A stretch of 64,000 nt of DNA from Bacteroidota bacterium. GTDB lineage: Bacteria > Bacteroidota > Bacteroidia > B-17B0 > Aurantibacillaceae. Positions within the stretch are counted from its first letter, which is position 1. Each line of letters starts with the position of its first letter. Made by a program: the position numbers and the translations under genes. Below the pieces are notes generated by a model. It searched no databases, had not been told where the DNA came from, and worked only from the letters and a program-made list of their open reading frames with translations. Shown here piece by piece: positions 1 to 7,737 of this stretch. The DNA lies in NCBI GenBank assembly GCA_020403265.1, contig JADBXZ010000002.1, positions 62,001 through 126,000 of the forward strand, given 5' to 3'.

Positions 1-95
1 TTCTAAAACAAGGATTTAAAAATGTAAAAGTTTTAGAACTTCCCGAGGGAATTAAGCCGGATTGGGTTGCAAAGGGGTACCCTACTGAAGAATAA
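1..95 (+). CDS. C-terminal fragment of a rhodanese-like domain protein (5' end outside window)
   Basis: The frame enters from the left edge and stops with TAA at 93-95, leaving 30 residues. The visible pattern (GFKNVKVL, then a Trp, then GYP close to the C-terminus) is like the last strand and helix of rhodanese/sulfurtransferase domains, which often end in W...GYP. The catalytic loop lies outside the window, so activity cannot be judged. It runs in the same direction as kbl, 84 bp upstream. The family call is a recognition guess from a short tail. Confidence 0.45.
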   Translation, partial: LKQGFKNVKVLELPEGIKPDWVAKGYPTEE

Positions 96-179
96 AAATC
101 CACCATTTTTCTTTTAATTTATTTGTTTTTACTGACTTTTAAAAATACAAATTGTATTTTTATGGTTTAAAATTAAACT

Positions 180-1367
180 ATGTACGGTCAGTTAAAACAA
201 CAGTTACAATCCACCCTTTCTGAAATTGAAAGCAATGGATTATACAAGCGTGAGCGCATTATTACCACACCAATGGATGCTGTGGTAAAAGTTGGAGGCA
301 AGGATGTCATTATTTTTTGTGCCAATAATTATCTTGGTTTAAGTTCTCATCCTGATGTAATAGAAGGCGCAAAAAAGGCACTGGATACGCACGGTTTTGG
401 AATGAGCAGTGTTCGTTTTATTTGTGGCACACAGGATATTCATAAAGAACTTGAGCAAAAAATTGCTAAGTTTTTAGGAACTGAAGATACTATACTTTAT
501 GCAGCAGCATTTGATGCAAACGGCGGTGTATTTGAGCCTTTATTTGATGAACAAGATGCTATTATAAGTGATGAGTTAAACCATGCCAGTATAATAGATG
601 GTGTTAGATTATGTAAAGCACAACGTTACCGCTATAAAAACTGCGACATGGCAGATTTGGAAGAGCAATTAAAAAAAGCACAAGCCCAACGTAACAGAAT
701 AATTGTTACTGATGGTGTATTTAGTATGGATGGGTTTGTTGCTCCTTTGGATAAGATTTGTGACTTAGCTGATAAATATAATGCTTTAGTAATGGTTGAT
801 GAGTGCCATGCAAGCGGATTTATTGGGAAAACAGGCAGAGGAACAATAGAGCTAAAGAATGTAATTGGTAGAGTGGACATTGTAACGGGCACCTTAGGCA
901 AAGCTTTAGGTGGCGCTATGGGTGGATTTACAAGTGGACGTAAGGAAATTATTGAAATATTAAGACAGCGTTCACGTCCTTATTTGTTTAGCAATAGTTT
1001 AGCACCAAGCATAGTTGGAGCTAGCAATGCTGTTTTTGATATTCTAACAAGCACTACAGAGTTACGTGATAAATTAGAGTGGAATATTAATTATTTCAAA
1101 AAAGGTATTAAGGAAGCAGGCTTTGATATTAAGGATGGAGATAGTGCTATTGTTCCAGTGATGCTTTACGACGCTAAACTTTCTCAAACATTTGCAGATA
1201 AGTTGTTAGCAGAAGGTATTTATGTGATTGGGTTCTTTTATCCTGTTGTGCCAAAGGATAAGGCAAGAATCAGAGTTCAACTAAGTGCTGCGCATTCTAA
1301 AGAGCATTTGGATAAAGCAATTGCGGCCTTCACAAAAGTCGGCAAAGAACTAAAAGTTATTAAGTAA
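180..1367 (+). CDS. kbl: Glycine C-acetyltransferase (2-amino-3-ketobutyrate CoA ligase)
   Basis: This 395-residue PLP enzyme of the alpha-oxoamine synthase family has the usual length for Kbl. It interconverts glycine plus acetyl-CoA and 2-amino-3-oxobutyrate plus CoA, the second step of threonine degradation. Visible residues are the PLP-stacking His135 in the DELNHASI segment, the DECH motif at 207-210 with the Asp that contacts the pyridine nitrogen, and the Schiff-base Lys241 in GTLGKALGG. The start ATG gives the typical short N-terminal helix. hemB follows after 10 bp, so the two are probably co-transcribed; hemB also belongs to tetrapyrrole synthesis but uses a different substrate. Related 8-amino-7-oxononanoate synthases are the main alternative, but the N-terminal region and the SVRFICGTQ segment are Kbl-like. 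Confidence 0.92.
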   Translation: MYGQLKQQLQSTLSEIESNGLYKRERIITTPMDAVVKVGGKDVIIFCANNYLGLSSHPDVIEGAKKALDTHGFGMSSVRFICGTQDIHKELEQKIAKFLGTEDTILYAAAFDANGGVFEPLFDEQDAIISDELNHASIIDGVRLCKAQRYRYKNCDMADLEEQLKKAQAQRNRIIVTDGVFSMDGFVAPLDKICDLADKYNALVMVDECHASGFIGKTGRGTIELKNVIGRVDIVTGTLGKALGGAMGGFTSGRKEIIEILRQRSRPYLFSNSLAPSIVGASNAVFDILTSTTELRDKLEWNINYFKKGIKEAGFDIKDGDSAIVPVMLYDAKLSQTFADKLLAEGIYVIGFFYPVVPKDKARIRVQLSAAHSKEHLDKAIAAFTKVGKELKVIK

Positions 1368-1377
1368 ATTTTTATAA

Positions 1378-2358
1378 ATGGAGTTAAATACTCAACGCCC
1401 AAGAAGAAACCGAAAAAGCGAGGCCATTCGGGATTTAGTTCAAGAAAATTGGTTAAGTACAAATGATTTTATTTTTCCAATGTTCTTAATTGAAGGAAAA
1501 AACAAAAAGGTCGAGGTGGCTTCTATGCCGGGCATTTACAGATGGAGTTCAGATTTACTTTTGAAGGAAATAGAAGCTTGTCTTCAGTTAGGACTGAAAT
1601 CATTTTGTGTTTTTCCTAGTATTAATGATAAATTAAAAGATAAAACAGCTAAAGAAAGTTTAAACACCAAGGGCCTTTATCTTTCAACTTTGAAATTAAT
1701 CAAAAACAAATTTCCTGAAGTTATGTTGATGACTGACGTAGCAATGGATCCATACAGCAGCGATGGGCATGACGGACTTGTCAAAAACGGTGAAATTTTG
1801 AATGATGAAACGCTGGATATTTTGTGTAAAATGGCTTTAGCACAGGCAGAAGCCGGCGCTGACATTATTGGCCCTAGTGACATGATGGATGGCCGTGTAG
1901 GAAGAATTAGACAGGCACTTGATAAAAACAAATTCACCAATGTTTCTATAATGAGTTATACGGCCAAGTATGCAAGTGCATTTTACGGACCATTTCGAGA
2001 TGCCTTGGATAGTGCACCTAAATTTGGAGACAAAAAAACATATCAGATGAACCCGGCTAATTCAACAGAAGCATTGATAGAAGCTGAGTTGGACACTATG
2101 GAGGGCGCAGATTTTTTAATGGTAAAACCAGCCTTAAGTTATTTGGATATCATTAAATCTTTAAAAGAAAACTTCACGTTACCAATTGCAGCATACAACG
2201 TCAGTGGCGAGTACGCTATGGTTAAAGCTGCCGCGGCAAAGGGTTGGATTGACGGGTCTAAAGTTAGAGATGAAATATTATTGAGCATAAAACGTGCTGG
2301 CGCTTCTGTAATTTTAACTTATTTTGCTAAAGAATTTGCCCTTACAAATAAAAAATAG
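1378..2358 (+). CDS. hemB: Delta-aminolevulinic acid dehydratase (porphobilinogen synthase)
   Basis: This 326-residue TIM-barrel enzyme condenses two 5-aminolevulinate molecules to porphobilinogen in heme synthesis. The two Schiff-base lysines are visible as Lys197 (SYTAKYAS) and Lys250 (MVKPALSY). The segment that carries three zinc-binding cysteines in the zinc-dependent type reads DVAMDPYSSDGHDG here. With Asp in place of Cys it belongs to the zinc-independent, Mg-responsive group. It lies 10 bp after kbl and 33 bp before siaB, so it is in a co-directional run. hemA, the first committed step of the same pathway, is at 39.7 kb in this window and not adjacent. Confidence 0.95.
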   Translation: MELNTQRPRRNRKSEAIRDLVQENWLSTNDFIFPMFLIEGKNKKVEVASMPGIYRWSSDLLLKEIEACLQLGLKSFCVFPSINDKLKDKTAKESLNTKGLYLSTLKLIKNKFPEVMLMTDVAMDPYSSDGHDGLVKNGEILNDETLDILCKMALAQAEAGADIIGPSDMMDGRVGRIRQALDKNKFTNVSIMSYTAKYASAFYGPFRDALDSAPKFGDKKTYQMNPANSTEALIEAELDTMEGADFLMVKPALSYLDIIKSLKENFTLPIAAYNVSGEYAMVKAAAAKGWIDGSKVRDEILLSIKRAGASVILTYFAKEFALTNKK

Positions 2359-2391
2359 TATCTTAGAAAGTAACTTATCGTTTTTGATTTA

Positions 2392-2937
2392 ATGAAATTG
2401 TTATCTGAGGATCTTTATCAAAACAACGTTTTATTCAGCTATTATGGCTTTATTGACAATTCTGTGCTTAACCATGTTTTGTCGATAGCAAAGACAAAAC
2501 TTGCTCAAAATAAAGAATCAGTTGTTGTAATAAATAGAGTTTATAATACAATCAATGAGAGTATTGAAAACATCATTAAGCATAATTTTTTCCCTGATCA
2601 AAACATGCTTCAATACAAATCACTTTTATTGATTGTAAGTGATAATGGATTTTATGAAATCAATACAGTGAATGTCATTAACGAAAAACAGAAAGAAAAA
2701 ATTGATTCGCAATTAAGTGCAATGAGTAAAATGTCCAAAGATGAATTAAAGATTGCAAAATCAAGTATTTTATCTAACAAACTATACTCTGAAGTAGCAA
2801 CCGCAGGTTTGGGCTTAATAGACATGTTCATAAAAACAGACGCTCATCATTTTGGAATTGCGCCTTATAAAGAAAATTATTTATTCAAAATAAATTTTAA
2901 AGTAAACAAAGAAATAATAGTAAATGGAAGCACTTAA
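2392..2937 (+). CDS. siaB: SiaB family protein kinase (DUF6272)
   Basis: This 181-residue GHKL-type small kinase resembles SiaB. It shows an N-box-like segment (NESIENIIKH, about 51-60) and a glycine-containing lid (TAGLGLIDM, about 137-145). SiaB-type kinases phosphorylate the partner SiaC and work against a PP2C phosphatase in a partner switch that controls c-di-GMP signalling and aggregation in Pseudomonas. The function in Bacteroidota is inferred by homology. The gene overlaps the next one, siaC, by 14 bp, which supports the kinase-substrate pairing. No SiaA phosphatase or SiaD cyclase is visible nearby. Confidence 0.8.
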   Translation: MKLLSEDLYQNNVLFSYYGFIDNSVLNHVLSIAKTKLAQNKESVVVINRVYNTINESIENIIKHNFFPDQNMLQYKSLLLIVSDNGFYEINTVNVINEKQKEKIDSQLSAMSKMSKDELKIAKSSILSNKLYSEVATAGLGLIDMFIKTDAHHFGIAPYKENYLFKINFKVNKEIIVNGST

Positions 2938-3340
2938 GGTAACGGGTAGTGATAGTCATCCAACAATTATATTGGATCACTTGGAGAATAAATACAGTAT
3001 TGTTGGAGAAAGCCGACCGGAGAACCCAATGAAATTTTATGAGCCTGTTTTTAACTGGTTTAATAATTACTTTAACCATGTATACGTATTTAATGATTTG
3101 AATACATCTTCAACAAAATCAATAAAAAAATTAACTATTAAACTCGATTATTTTAATTCAACATCTGCTAAGGTGTTGTTTGATTTGTTTACCATGTTAA
3201 ATGAGGTAGGAAGTAAAAAATTTAATGTGTCATTCGAAATAGATTGGTATTATCCAGTGGAAGATACTGATATGTTGGATGCCGGTAAAGAAATGGAAAA
3301 AATGTGTGGCTTAAAGTTTAATTATTGTCCAAAAATATAA
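2924..3340 (+). CDS. siaC: SiaC family regulatory phosphoprotein (DUF1987)
   Basis: This 138-residue protein has the DUF1987/SiaC layout. The PTIILD segment is near residue 13, the GESRPENP loop at about 28-35, and the phosphoacceptor loop YFNSTSAK at about 77-83 follows the central strand. In Pseudomonas SiaC a Thr at this position is phosphorylated by SiaB, so Thr80 or a neighbouring Ser is the likely acceptor here; that is an inference. The last part carries the conserved FEIDWYYP and the D-rich stretch before the final helix. Its start codon lies inside the end of siaB, which suggests translational coupling. Confidence 0.85.
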   Translation: MEALKVTGSDSHPTIILDHLENKYSIVGESRPENPMKFYEPVFNWFNNYFNHVYVFNDLNTSSTKSIKKLTIKLDYFNSTSAKVLFDLFTMLNEVGSKKFNVSFEIDWYYPVEDTDMLDAGKEMEKMCGLKFNYCPKI

Positions 3341-3424
3341 CTTGAAATCCCACAAATTGATACTAATTAATTTTTGAATCATCCACAAGTAACCATTTTC
3401 ATTAAAAACAAAACACTTTTAAAA

Positions 3425-3946
3425 GTGAGTACTACAACACGTATATGTTTAACTGGGTTTATGGGTTCCGGAAAATCTACAGTCGGCAAGAAATTAGCCC
3501 ATCGCTTAAATTATCATTTTGTGGATTTAGATGATGCGATTACTGATTTTACCGCTCAATCAATTACTGATCTATTTAATGTGAAAGGTGAAGAGGTGTT
3601 TAGAAGAATAGAATCACAGATTTTAGAGGAAGCATTAAACGATAGTAAAAATTCCGTCATTTCGCTCGGAGGCGGAACAGTTTGTTTTGGAACCAACTTA
3701 AGCTTAATTAAATCGAAAGCAATTCTGGTTTATTTGGAATTGCCGCCAAAAGCACTTTTTAACAGATTGGTTAATGCTAAAAGTAGCAGACCTCTTCTTG
3801 CGAATTTATCTGACGCTGAACTGGAGTCATACATACACGCGAAACTAACAGAGAGAGAGAGTTTTTATAAACAAGCACACTTTAGTATAAATGGATTATC
3901 ATTAAATGTGGATGACATTTTACGAACTATAAATTGTCAAGTATAA
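3425..3946 (+). CDS. aroK: Shikimate kinase
   Basis: This P-loop kinase of about 173 residues phosphorylates shikimate at the 3-hydroxyl, step five of chorismate synthesis. The Walker A GFMGSGKST is near the N-terminus, followed by the shikimate-binding DLDD, the FRRIES segment and the ISLGGGT motif. The lid arginine is in SRPLL. I chose the GTG at 3425 because it gives the usual 10-12 residues before the P-loop. A TTG at 3374 in the same frame would add 17 residues and cannot be excluded. The gene ends 18 bp before a repeat that marks the left edge of the genomic island. aroB, a frequent neighbour of aroK, lies at 28.5 kb, pointing toward it. Confidence 0.9.
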   Translation: MSTTTRICLTGFMGSGKSTVGKKLAHRLNYHFVDLDDAITDFTAQSITDLFNVKGEEVFRRIESQILEEALNDSKNSVISLGGGTVCFGTNLSLIKSKAILVYLELPPKALFNRLVNAKSSRPLLANLSDAELESYIHAKLTERESFYKQAHFSINGLSLNVDDILRTINCQV

Positions 3947-3964
3947 TTCCTATGCTTAGTTAAG

Positions 3965-4008
3965 TAATACCATTTATAAATTAAAAGTAGTCTAAAGCAT
4001 TTAAGTCA
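3965..4008 (+). repeat. Left half of composite repeat; presumed attL of the island
   Basis: This 44-bp stretch is identical to 28373-28416 in the same orientation. At 28 kb it is joined directly to a 69-bp palindromic unit; here it stops after the dinucleotide CA (4007-4008) and unrelated island sequence follows. The missing 69-bp part is found at 23183-23251, also beginning with CA. The simplest reading is that an element inserted into a copy of the composite repeat and split it at CA. Confidence 0.8.
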
Positions 4009-4143
4009 GGCGAAGGTACAAAATGTCGAGCCAAACTTTACGATGGCATGCTTAAAATTTATCAGCTAAAGGATAAGCTAAATTTGGATTTTTAACCTGA
4101 TAAGCCCCACAAGTCGCAATAAGGAATATCTCCCTTGAAATTA

Positions 4144-4184
4144 ACCCCACAACAGCCCCTTTTTATGGCTTTTGTGGGGTTTTG
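4144..4184 (+). terminator. Rho-independent terminator-like hairpin
   Basis: An ACCCCACAA / TTGTGGGGT stem is extended by AGCC/GGCT across a single bulge and is followed by TTTTGTTTT on the plus strand. It lies between the island's left edge and the left recombinase. In the excised circular form it would sit about 50 bp after the extended reading frame of the right recombinase, and could be its terminator. Confidence 0.65.
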
Positions 4185-4249
4185 TTTTGATTGTTAAGCA
4201 TTACAGCCTTATTGTTTGACGTTTCAAAACAGCCTAAAACAAAGCGTTT

Positions 4250-5779
4250 TTACGCTTTGGGAAACGTTTTTACGTTTTGATCCCCCTCAAGACAATAAAA
4301 ACCTGATGCCAATTTCTTAATTATTAACCTACCAGCTAAATGATCAAAATAAAGCCCCTCCGGAAAGACAGCGGACTGAACTAATCTTTTGGCGTGTAAA
4401 TCTCCTCTTTGCCAAACATCGGCTAATTTTTGTAGTATTTCATCACCTTCTTGTTTTACGAAGTTTTGAGTACTTAATCCGGCTTTACTTTTATCAATTA
4501 GTAACTCCACATCTTTTAATTCTTGTTCGAGTTTAGAATTAAATTTTTTAAAAAGCCGCTCGTTAATTTCTCCCATAGCAAACCGCTCTTCTAGATGCTC
4601 CATTTTTGTTTTTATAGTTGTTAAGTTTCCTTTATAAAGTGCTTTACTCTTGCGATTAATATTATCTACTTTAATAAAGTTTGCAGTTAGCTGCTTTTTG
4701 ATTGTTGGATTTTTATCCTCATTTAAACGTATGCTTTTCAAAAGACTTGCAAATAATAAATGCATTGCAATGGCACTCTTGTTTACTCCACATCCTAATT
4801 TTCGGCATTTGTAATAGTACAGGTTTTTCTTTTTCACGCAATATCCAGTCATATTGGTTTGGCATTTAGAACAAATAAGCATTCTTCTCAATGGCAAAAA
4901 TTCATTATCACTTATGTGCCTAATTTCTCGCCTCCCTTCGGTATTTAATAATTCATTTACAGCTAAGAATATTTCCTGAGATATAATCTTCTCATGTTTT
5001 CCGGCAACAACTTTTCCTTCTAATAACTTATTGGATAGTATGCCACAATAGAACGGGTTCCTTAATGTATTTGAAATATTTCCATGCCCAACCTTCATGC
5101 CCATTCCTGCAAGCCTGTTTCGAATTTCTGTTTGGGATATATGCTCAAATAATTTCCATAAAAATATTTTCCTGATTAGCTCTGCATCTTTATTTAATAC
5201 AATAGACCGTTTACTATTTATCGTTACAATATCATAACCTCGTGGCGGTTTAACGCACCATTCGCCTCGCAAAAGTTTATCCCGCATTCCTGCTATTGTT
5301 TTTTCTCTTCTAAGTTGATTGTCATATTCGCTAAAAATAAATTGGATGTTTTGTTGTAGACTTCCACTTGGTGTACTAACATCCGTAGGTTGTGTAACAG
5401 AAACCACGCTAATTCCATTATGTTTTAATTGTTCAGTAATATAGATGGCATTTGCTCCTGATCGAGAAAAACGGTCTACGCTATAAACAATAATGTATGA
5501 AACTTTTTCTCGAGTTTTTTGAACAAAAGAAAGCATGTGGTTGAACTCTTCACGCTCATCTGTTTTTGCACTTTCAAAAGTACCTCCAAAGTATGCCATT
5601 ACTTTGTAACTATGCTTTTTAGCGTAAATATCACATGCTCTCCGTTGAGTATCTAAACTCATATTGTTTTCCGCTTGTTCCCTCGTTGAAACTCTTGTAT
5701 AAATAACGCAGGTATTACTTGCGCTTGTTTTTAGTTGCTTGCCTTTGGCAAATGGCTCAAATTCTTTAAATGTTTTCAT
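4250..5779 (-). CDS. Large serine recombinase (left end of island)
   Basis: This protein of about 509 residues has an N-terminal resolvase catalytic domain with the nucleophile Ser31 in the YTRVST motif and the conserved YSVDRFSR and GEW...PP segments. A recombinase domain follows, then a zinc ribbon (CSKC ... CRKLGC, about 306-332) and a C-terminal coiled-coil region. This is the layout of serine integrases and of CcrA/CcrB-type recombinases. I chose the ATG at 5779 because it aligns with the start of the paralogue at 21625; a TTG at 5818 would add 13 residues. It reads outward toward the left island edge and is similar along its length to the right-end recombinase. Whether it excises, integrates or is a remnant of another element is unknown. 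Confidence 0.9.
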   Translation of the reverse strand: MKTFKEFEPFAKGKQLKTSASNTCVIYTRVSTREQAENNMSLDTQRRACDIYAKKHSYKVMAYFGGTFESAKTDEREEFNHMLSFVQKTREKVSYIIVYSVDRFSRSGANAIYITEQLKHNGISVVSVTQPTDVSTPSGSLQQNIQFIFSEYDNQLRREKTIAGMRDKLLRGEWCVKPPRGYDIVTINSKRSIVLNKDAELIRKIFLWKLFEHISQTEIRNRLAGMGMKVGHGNISNTLRNPFYCGILSNKLLEGKVVAGKHEKIISQEIFLAVNELLNTEGRREIRHISDNEFLPLRRMLICSKCQTNMTGYCVKKKNLYYYKCRKLGCGVNKSAIAMHLLFASLLKSIRLNEDKNPTIKKQLTANFIKVDNINRKSKALYKGNLTTIKTKMEHLEERFAMGEINERLFKKFNSKLEQELKDVELLIDKSKAGLSTQNFVKQEGDEILQKLADVWQRGDLHAKRLVQSAVFPEGLYFDHLAGRLIIKKLASGFYCLEGDQNVKTFPKA

Positions 5780-5884
5780 AGTGTTTTTGACACCAAATTC
5801 CAACATTAAATTCATCAAACGAATGAGTTATATCAGACTATAGAATTAGTGAAATTTCTACTTTACGTTAATCAGCTATTTTAA

Positions 5885-5969
5885 CAAACAAAAGCCACTT
5901 TTAACCGAATACTGGCTTTTGTTTGATTTGCAACAAACGGCAATATTTCAATTTATTGCCGTTTGTTGC
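5885..5969. terminator. Two back-to-back long perfect hairpins
   Basis: The first hairpin has 13-bp perfect arms at 5885-5897 and 5913-5925. The second has 15-bp perfect arms at 5930-5944 and 5955-5969. They are 4 bp apart and lie between the divergently read left recombinase and the AbiE genes. The plus-strand sides end in T-rich sequence, but no gene reads into them from the left. They could be terminators, transcript-stabilising structures or protein-binding palindromes. The hairpins are directly visible; the role is not. Confidence 0.6.
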
Positions 5970-6079
5970 ATTTTGAGATCACTCTCAAATAAATTTTCAT
6001 ACATTTTCCAATGAATGCGTATCTATTTGATAATAAAAGGTATAAATCATATATTTGCATGAATTTTTAATGAAAATAC

Positions 6080-6110
6080 TTGCATTCGCATTGATAATTT
6101 AGTATCTTTG
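6080..6110 (+). promoter_or_regulatory. Bacteroidota-type promoter of the AbiE pair
   Basis: A TTG at 6080-6082 is followed after 20 bp by TATCTTTG at 6103-6110, an exact match to the Bacteroidota -33 / -7 pattern TTG-N19/21-TAnnTTTG. The start codon of abiEi is 18 bp downstream. Confidence 0.75.
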
Positions 6111-6128
6111 TATAGGAGGAATAATAAC

Positions 6129-6725
6129 ATGACAACTTTGAACGAGCTTAAAAAGCATTTAAAAAAAGGAAGAGTTTATCGAAGGAATGAATTAGCCGAG
6201 TGGTCAAAATCCGTTGATAGACATCTTGATGAATTACTGAAGGAAGGAGTTTTAGAAAAACTTTCTCAGGGATTGTATTACGTTCCTCAGACTTCCGTAT
6301 TCGGAAAAGTTCCACCGGATGAAGATGTTTTGGTGCGTAGCTTTTTAAAAGACGATCGGTTTCTTCTTGTTTCACCGAATTTTTATAATAGCCTTGGCGT
6401 TGGCACAACTCAGCTTTATAATAAAAAAGTTGTTTATAATCATAAACGTCATGGAAAGTTTAAATTAGGAAATAGAGATTTTGAGTTTCAATTGAAACAT
6501 CATTTTCCTTCAAAGATGACAGAAGAATTCTTGTTGGTGGATCTCGCAAATAATTTAGATAACTTAGCTGAAGATCGCGATAATGTATTGAACAAACTTC
6601 TTACTAAAGCATCACAAATGCCTTCTCAAAAACTAAAACATGTTGTTATGGAATATGGAAGCGCTAAGACTAAGAAAATGCTAAAACCACTTATGACTAA
6701 TAATACCGCACTCGCAAATGCCTGA
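6129..6725 (+). CDS. AbiEi-family antitoxin (type IV toxin-antitoxin, DUF6088-like)
   Basis: This 198-residue protein has an N-terminal winged-helix-like segment (about 1-55, ending in LSQGLYYVP) and a longer C-terminal domain, as in AbiEi/DUF6088 antitoxins, which repress their own operon and counter the AbiEii toxin. I chose the ATG at 6129, not an upstream TTG at 6108. The TTG lies inside the promoter -7 element, and an AGGAGGA at 6114-6120 is 8 bp before this ATG. A clear Shine-Dalgarno sequence is unusual for Bacteroidota and may reflect the gene's foreign origin. The 3' end overlaps the toxin gene by 8 bp, the classic arrangement for this pair. Confidence 0.8.
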   Translation: MTTLNELKKHLKKGRVYRRNELAEWSKSVDRHLDELLKEGVLEKLSQGLYYVPQTSVFGKVPPDEDVLVRSFLKDDRFLLVSPNFYNSLGVGTTQLYNKKVVYNHKRHGKFKLGNRDFEFQLKHHFPSKMTEEFLLVDLANNLDNLAEDRDNVLNKLLTKASQMPSQKLKHVVMEYGSAKTKKMLKPLMTNNTALANA

Positions 6726-7668
6726 ATACTTACACGATCATAAAGAGTTTGCTTCTCTGATTAATATTCTTGCAAATGAAAAGAATATTGAGCCCGGATT
6801 AATTGAAAAGGATTATTGGATCATGCATGTTTTGTATGGATTAAAAAAACAAGAATTTCAATTTGAGTTAAAAGGCGGAACTTCTTTGTCTAAAGGATAC
6901 AAACTAATCAATAGATTTTCCGAAGATATTGATATCCATATTAAACCAGATGCAAAGTTTGACATTAATGAAAACCCGAAGAATACCAATAAAAATAATG
7001 CAGCAAAACGCAAAGCATTTTATGATTCGCTTGCAACTGAAATAAAAATACTCGGGATAACTTCAATAGTAAGAGATACAGCTTTTGATGAGGAAGTCAC
7101 CTATAGAAGTGGGGGTATTCGATTGAATTACGATAACAAAGTTGATAAAGTTGGGGCAATGAAGGAAGGCATCCTTTTAGAAGCCGGATTTGATGATGTT
7201 ACACCAAATAAAACTATCACCATAAGTTCTTGGGCATATGATAGAGCAGTTGAATCGAAAGTAGAAATTATTGACAATAGAGCATTGGATATTATATGCT
7301 ACCATCCTGGATATACATTTGTAGAAAAATTACAAACGATTGCTACTAAATTTAGAAACGAACAAAGCAAAGGAGTTAAAGGTGTAAATTTTATGCGTCA
7401 GTATTACGATGTGTATTGTTTGCTTGGTTCTCCTGAAGTTATTGAATTTATAGGATCAGAGGAGTACCTAGCGCATAAAGAAAAGAGGTTCCCGACAGTC
7501 GATTTTGAAATTCCGATCTCAAAAAACGAAGCCTTCTTATTATCCTCGCCCGAAATACGTGCCGATTTTACAGCAAGATATAAAACAACAGCCGCTTTGT
7601 ATTATCAGGGACAGCCTCCTTTTGACGAATTAATTGAGCGGATTGCGAAACATATTAAAAAAATGTAA
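6718..7668 (+). CDS. AbiEii/AbiGii-family nucleotidyltransferase toxin
   Basis: This 316-residue protein carries the nucleotidyltransferase signature GGTSLSKG at 53-60 followed by FSEDIDIHI with catalytic Asp70 and Asp72, and a later acidic segment (VESKVEIIDN). A conserved FVEKLQT lies in the C-terminal half. AbiEii-type toxins transfer nucleotides to RNA (tRNA for MenT relatives) and stop growth, giving abortive infection against phage; here that role is inferred from the family. It overlaps its antitoxin by 8 bp and shares its promoter. The next gene starts 69 bp downstream in the same direction. Confidence 0.85.
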   Translation: MPEYLHDHKEFASLINILANEKNIEPGLIEKDYWIMHVLYGLKKQEFQFELKGGTSLSKGYKLINRFSEDIDIHIKPDAKFDINENPKNTNKNNAAKRKAFYDSLATEIKILGITSIVRDTAFDEEVTYRSGGIRLNYDNKVDKVGAMKEGILLEAGFDDVTPNKTITISSWAYDRAVESKVEIIDNRALDIICYHPGYTFVEKLQTIATKFRNEQSKGVKGVNFMRQYYDVYCLLGSPEVIEFIGSEEYLAHKEKRFPTVDFEIPISKNEAFLLSSPEIRADFTARYKTTAALYYQGQPPFDELIERIAKHIKKM

Positions 7669-7737
7669 GCACAATGTGATTTCTGAGAAGATTCGGAATC
7701 AATAAAAAATAAGTATTTTTCATTTTGAAATAGATAG

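Noticed and set aside
4250-5818. TTG at 5818 as start of the left recombinase
   Set aside because: The ATG at 5779 aligns with the start of the paralogous right recombinase.
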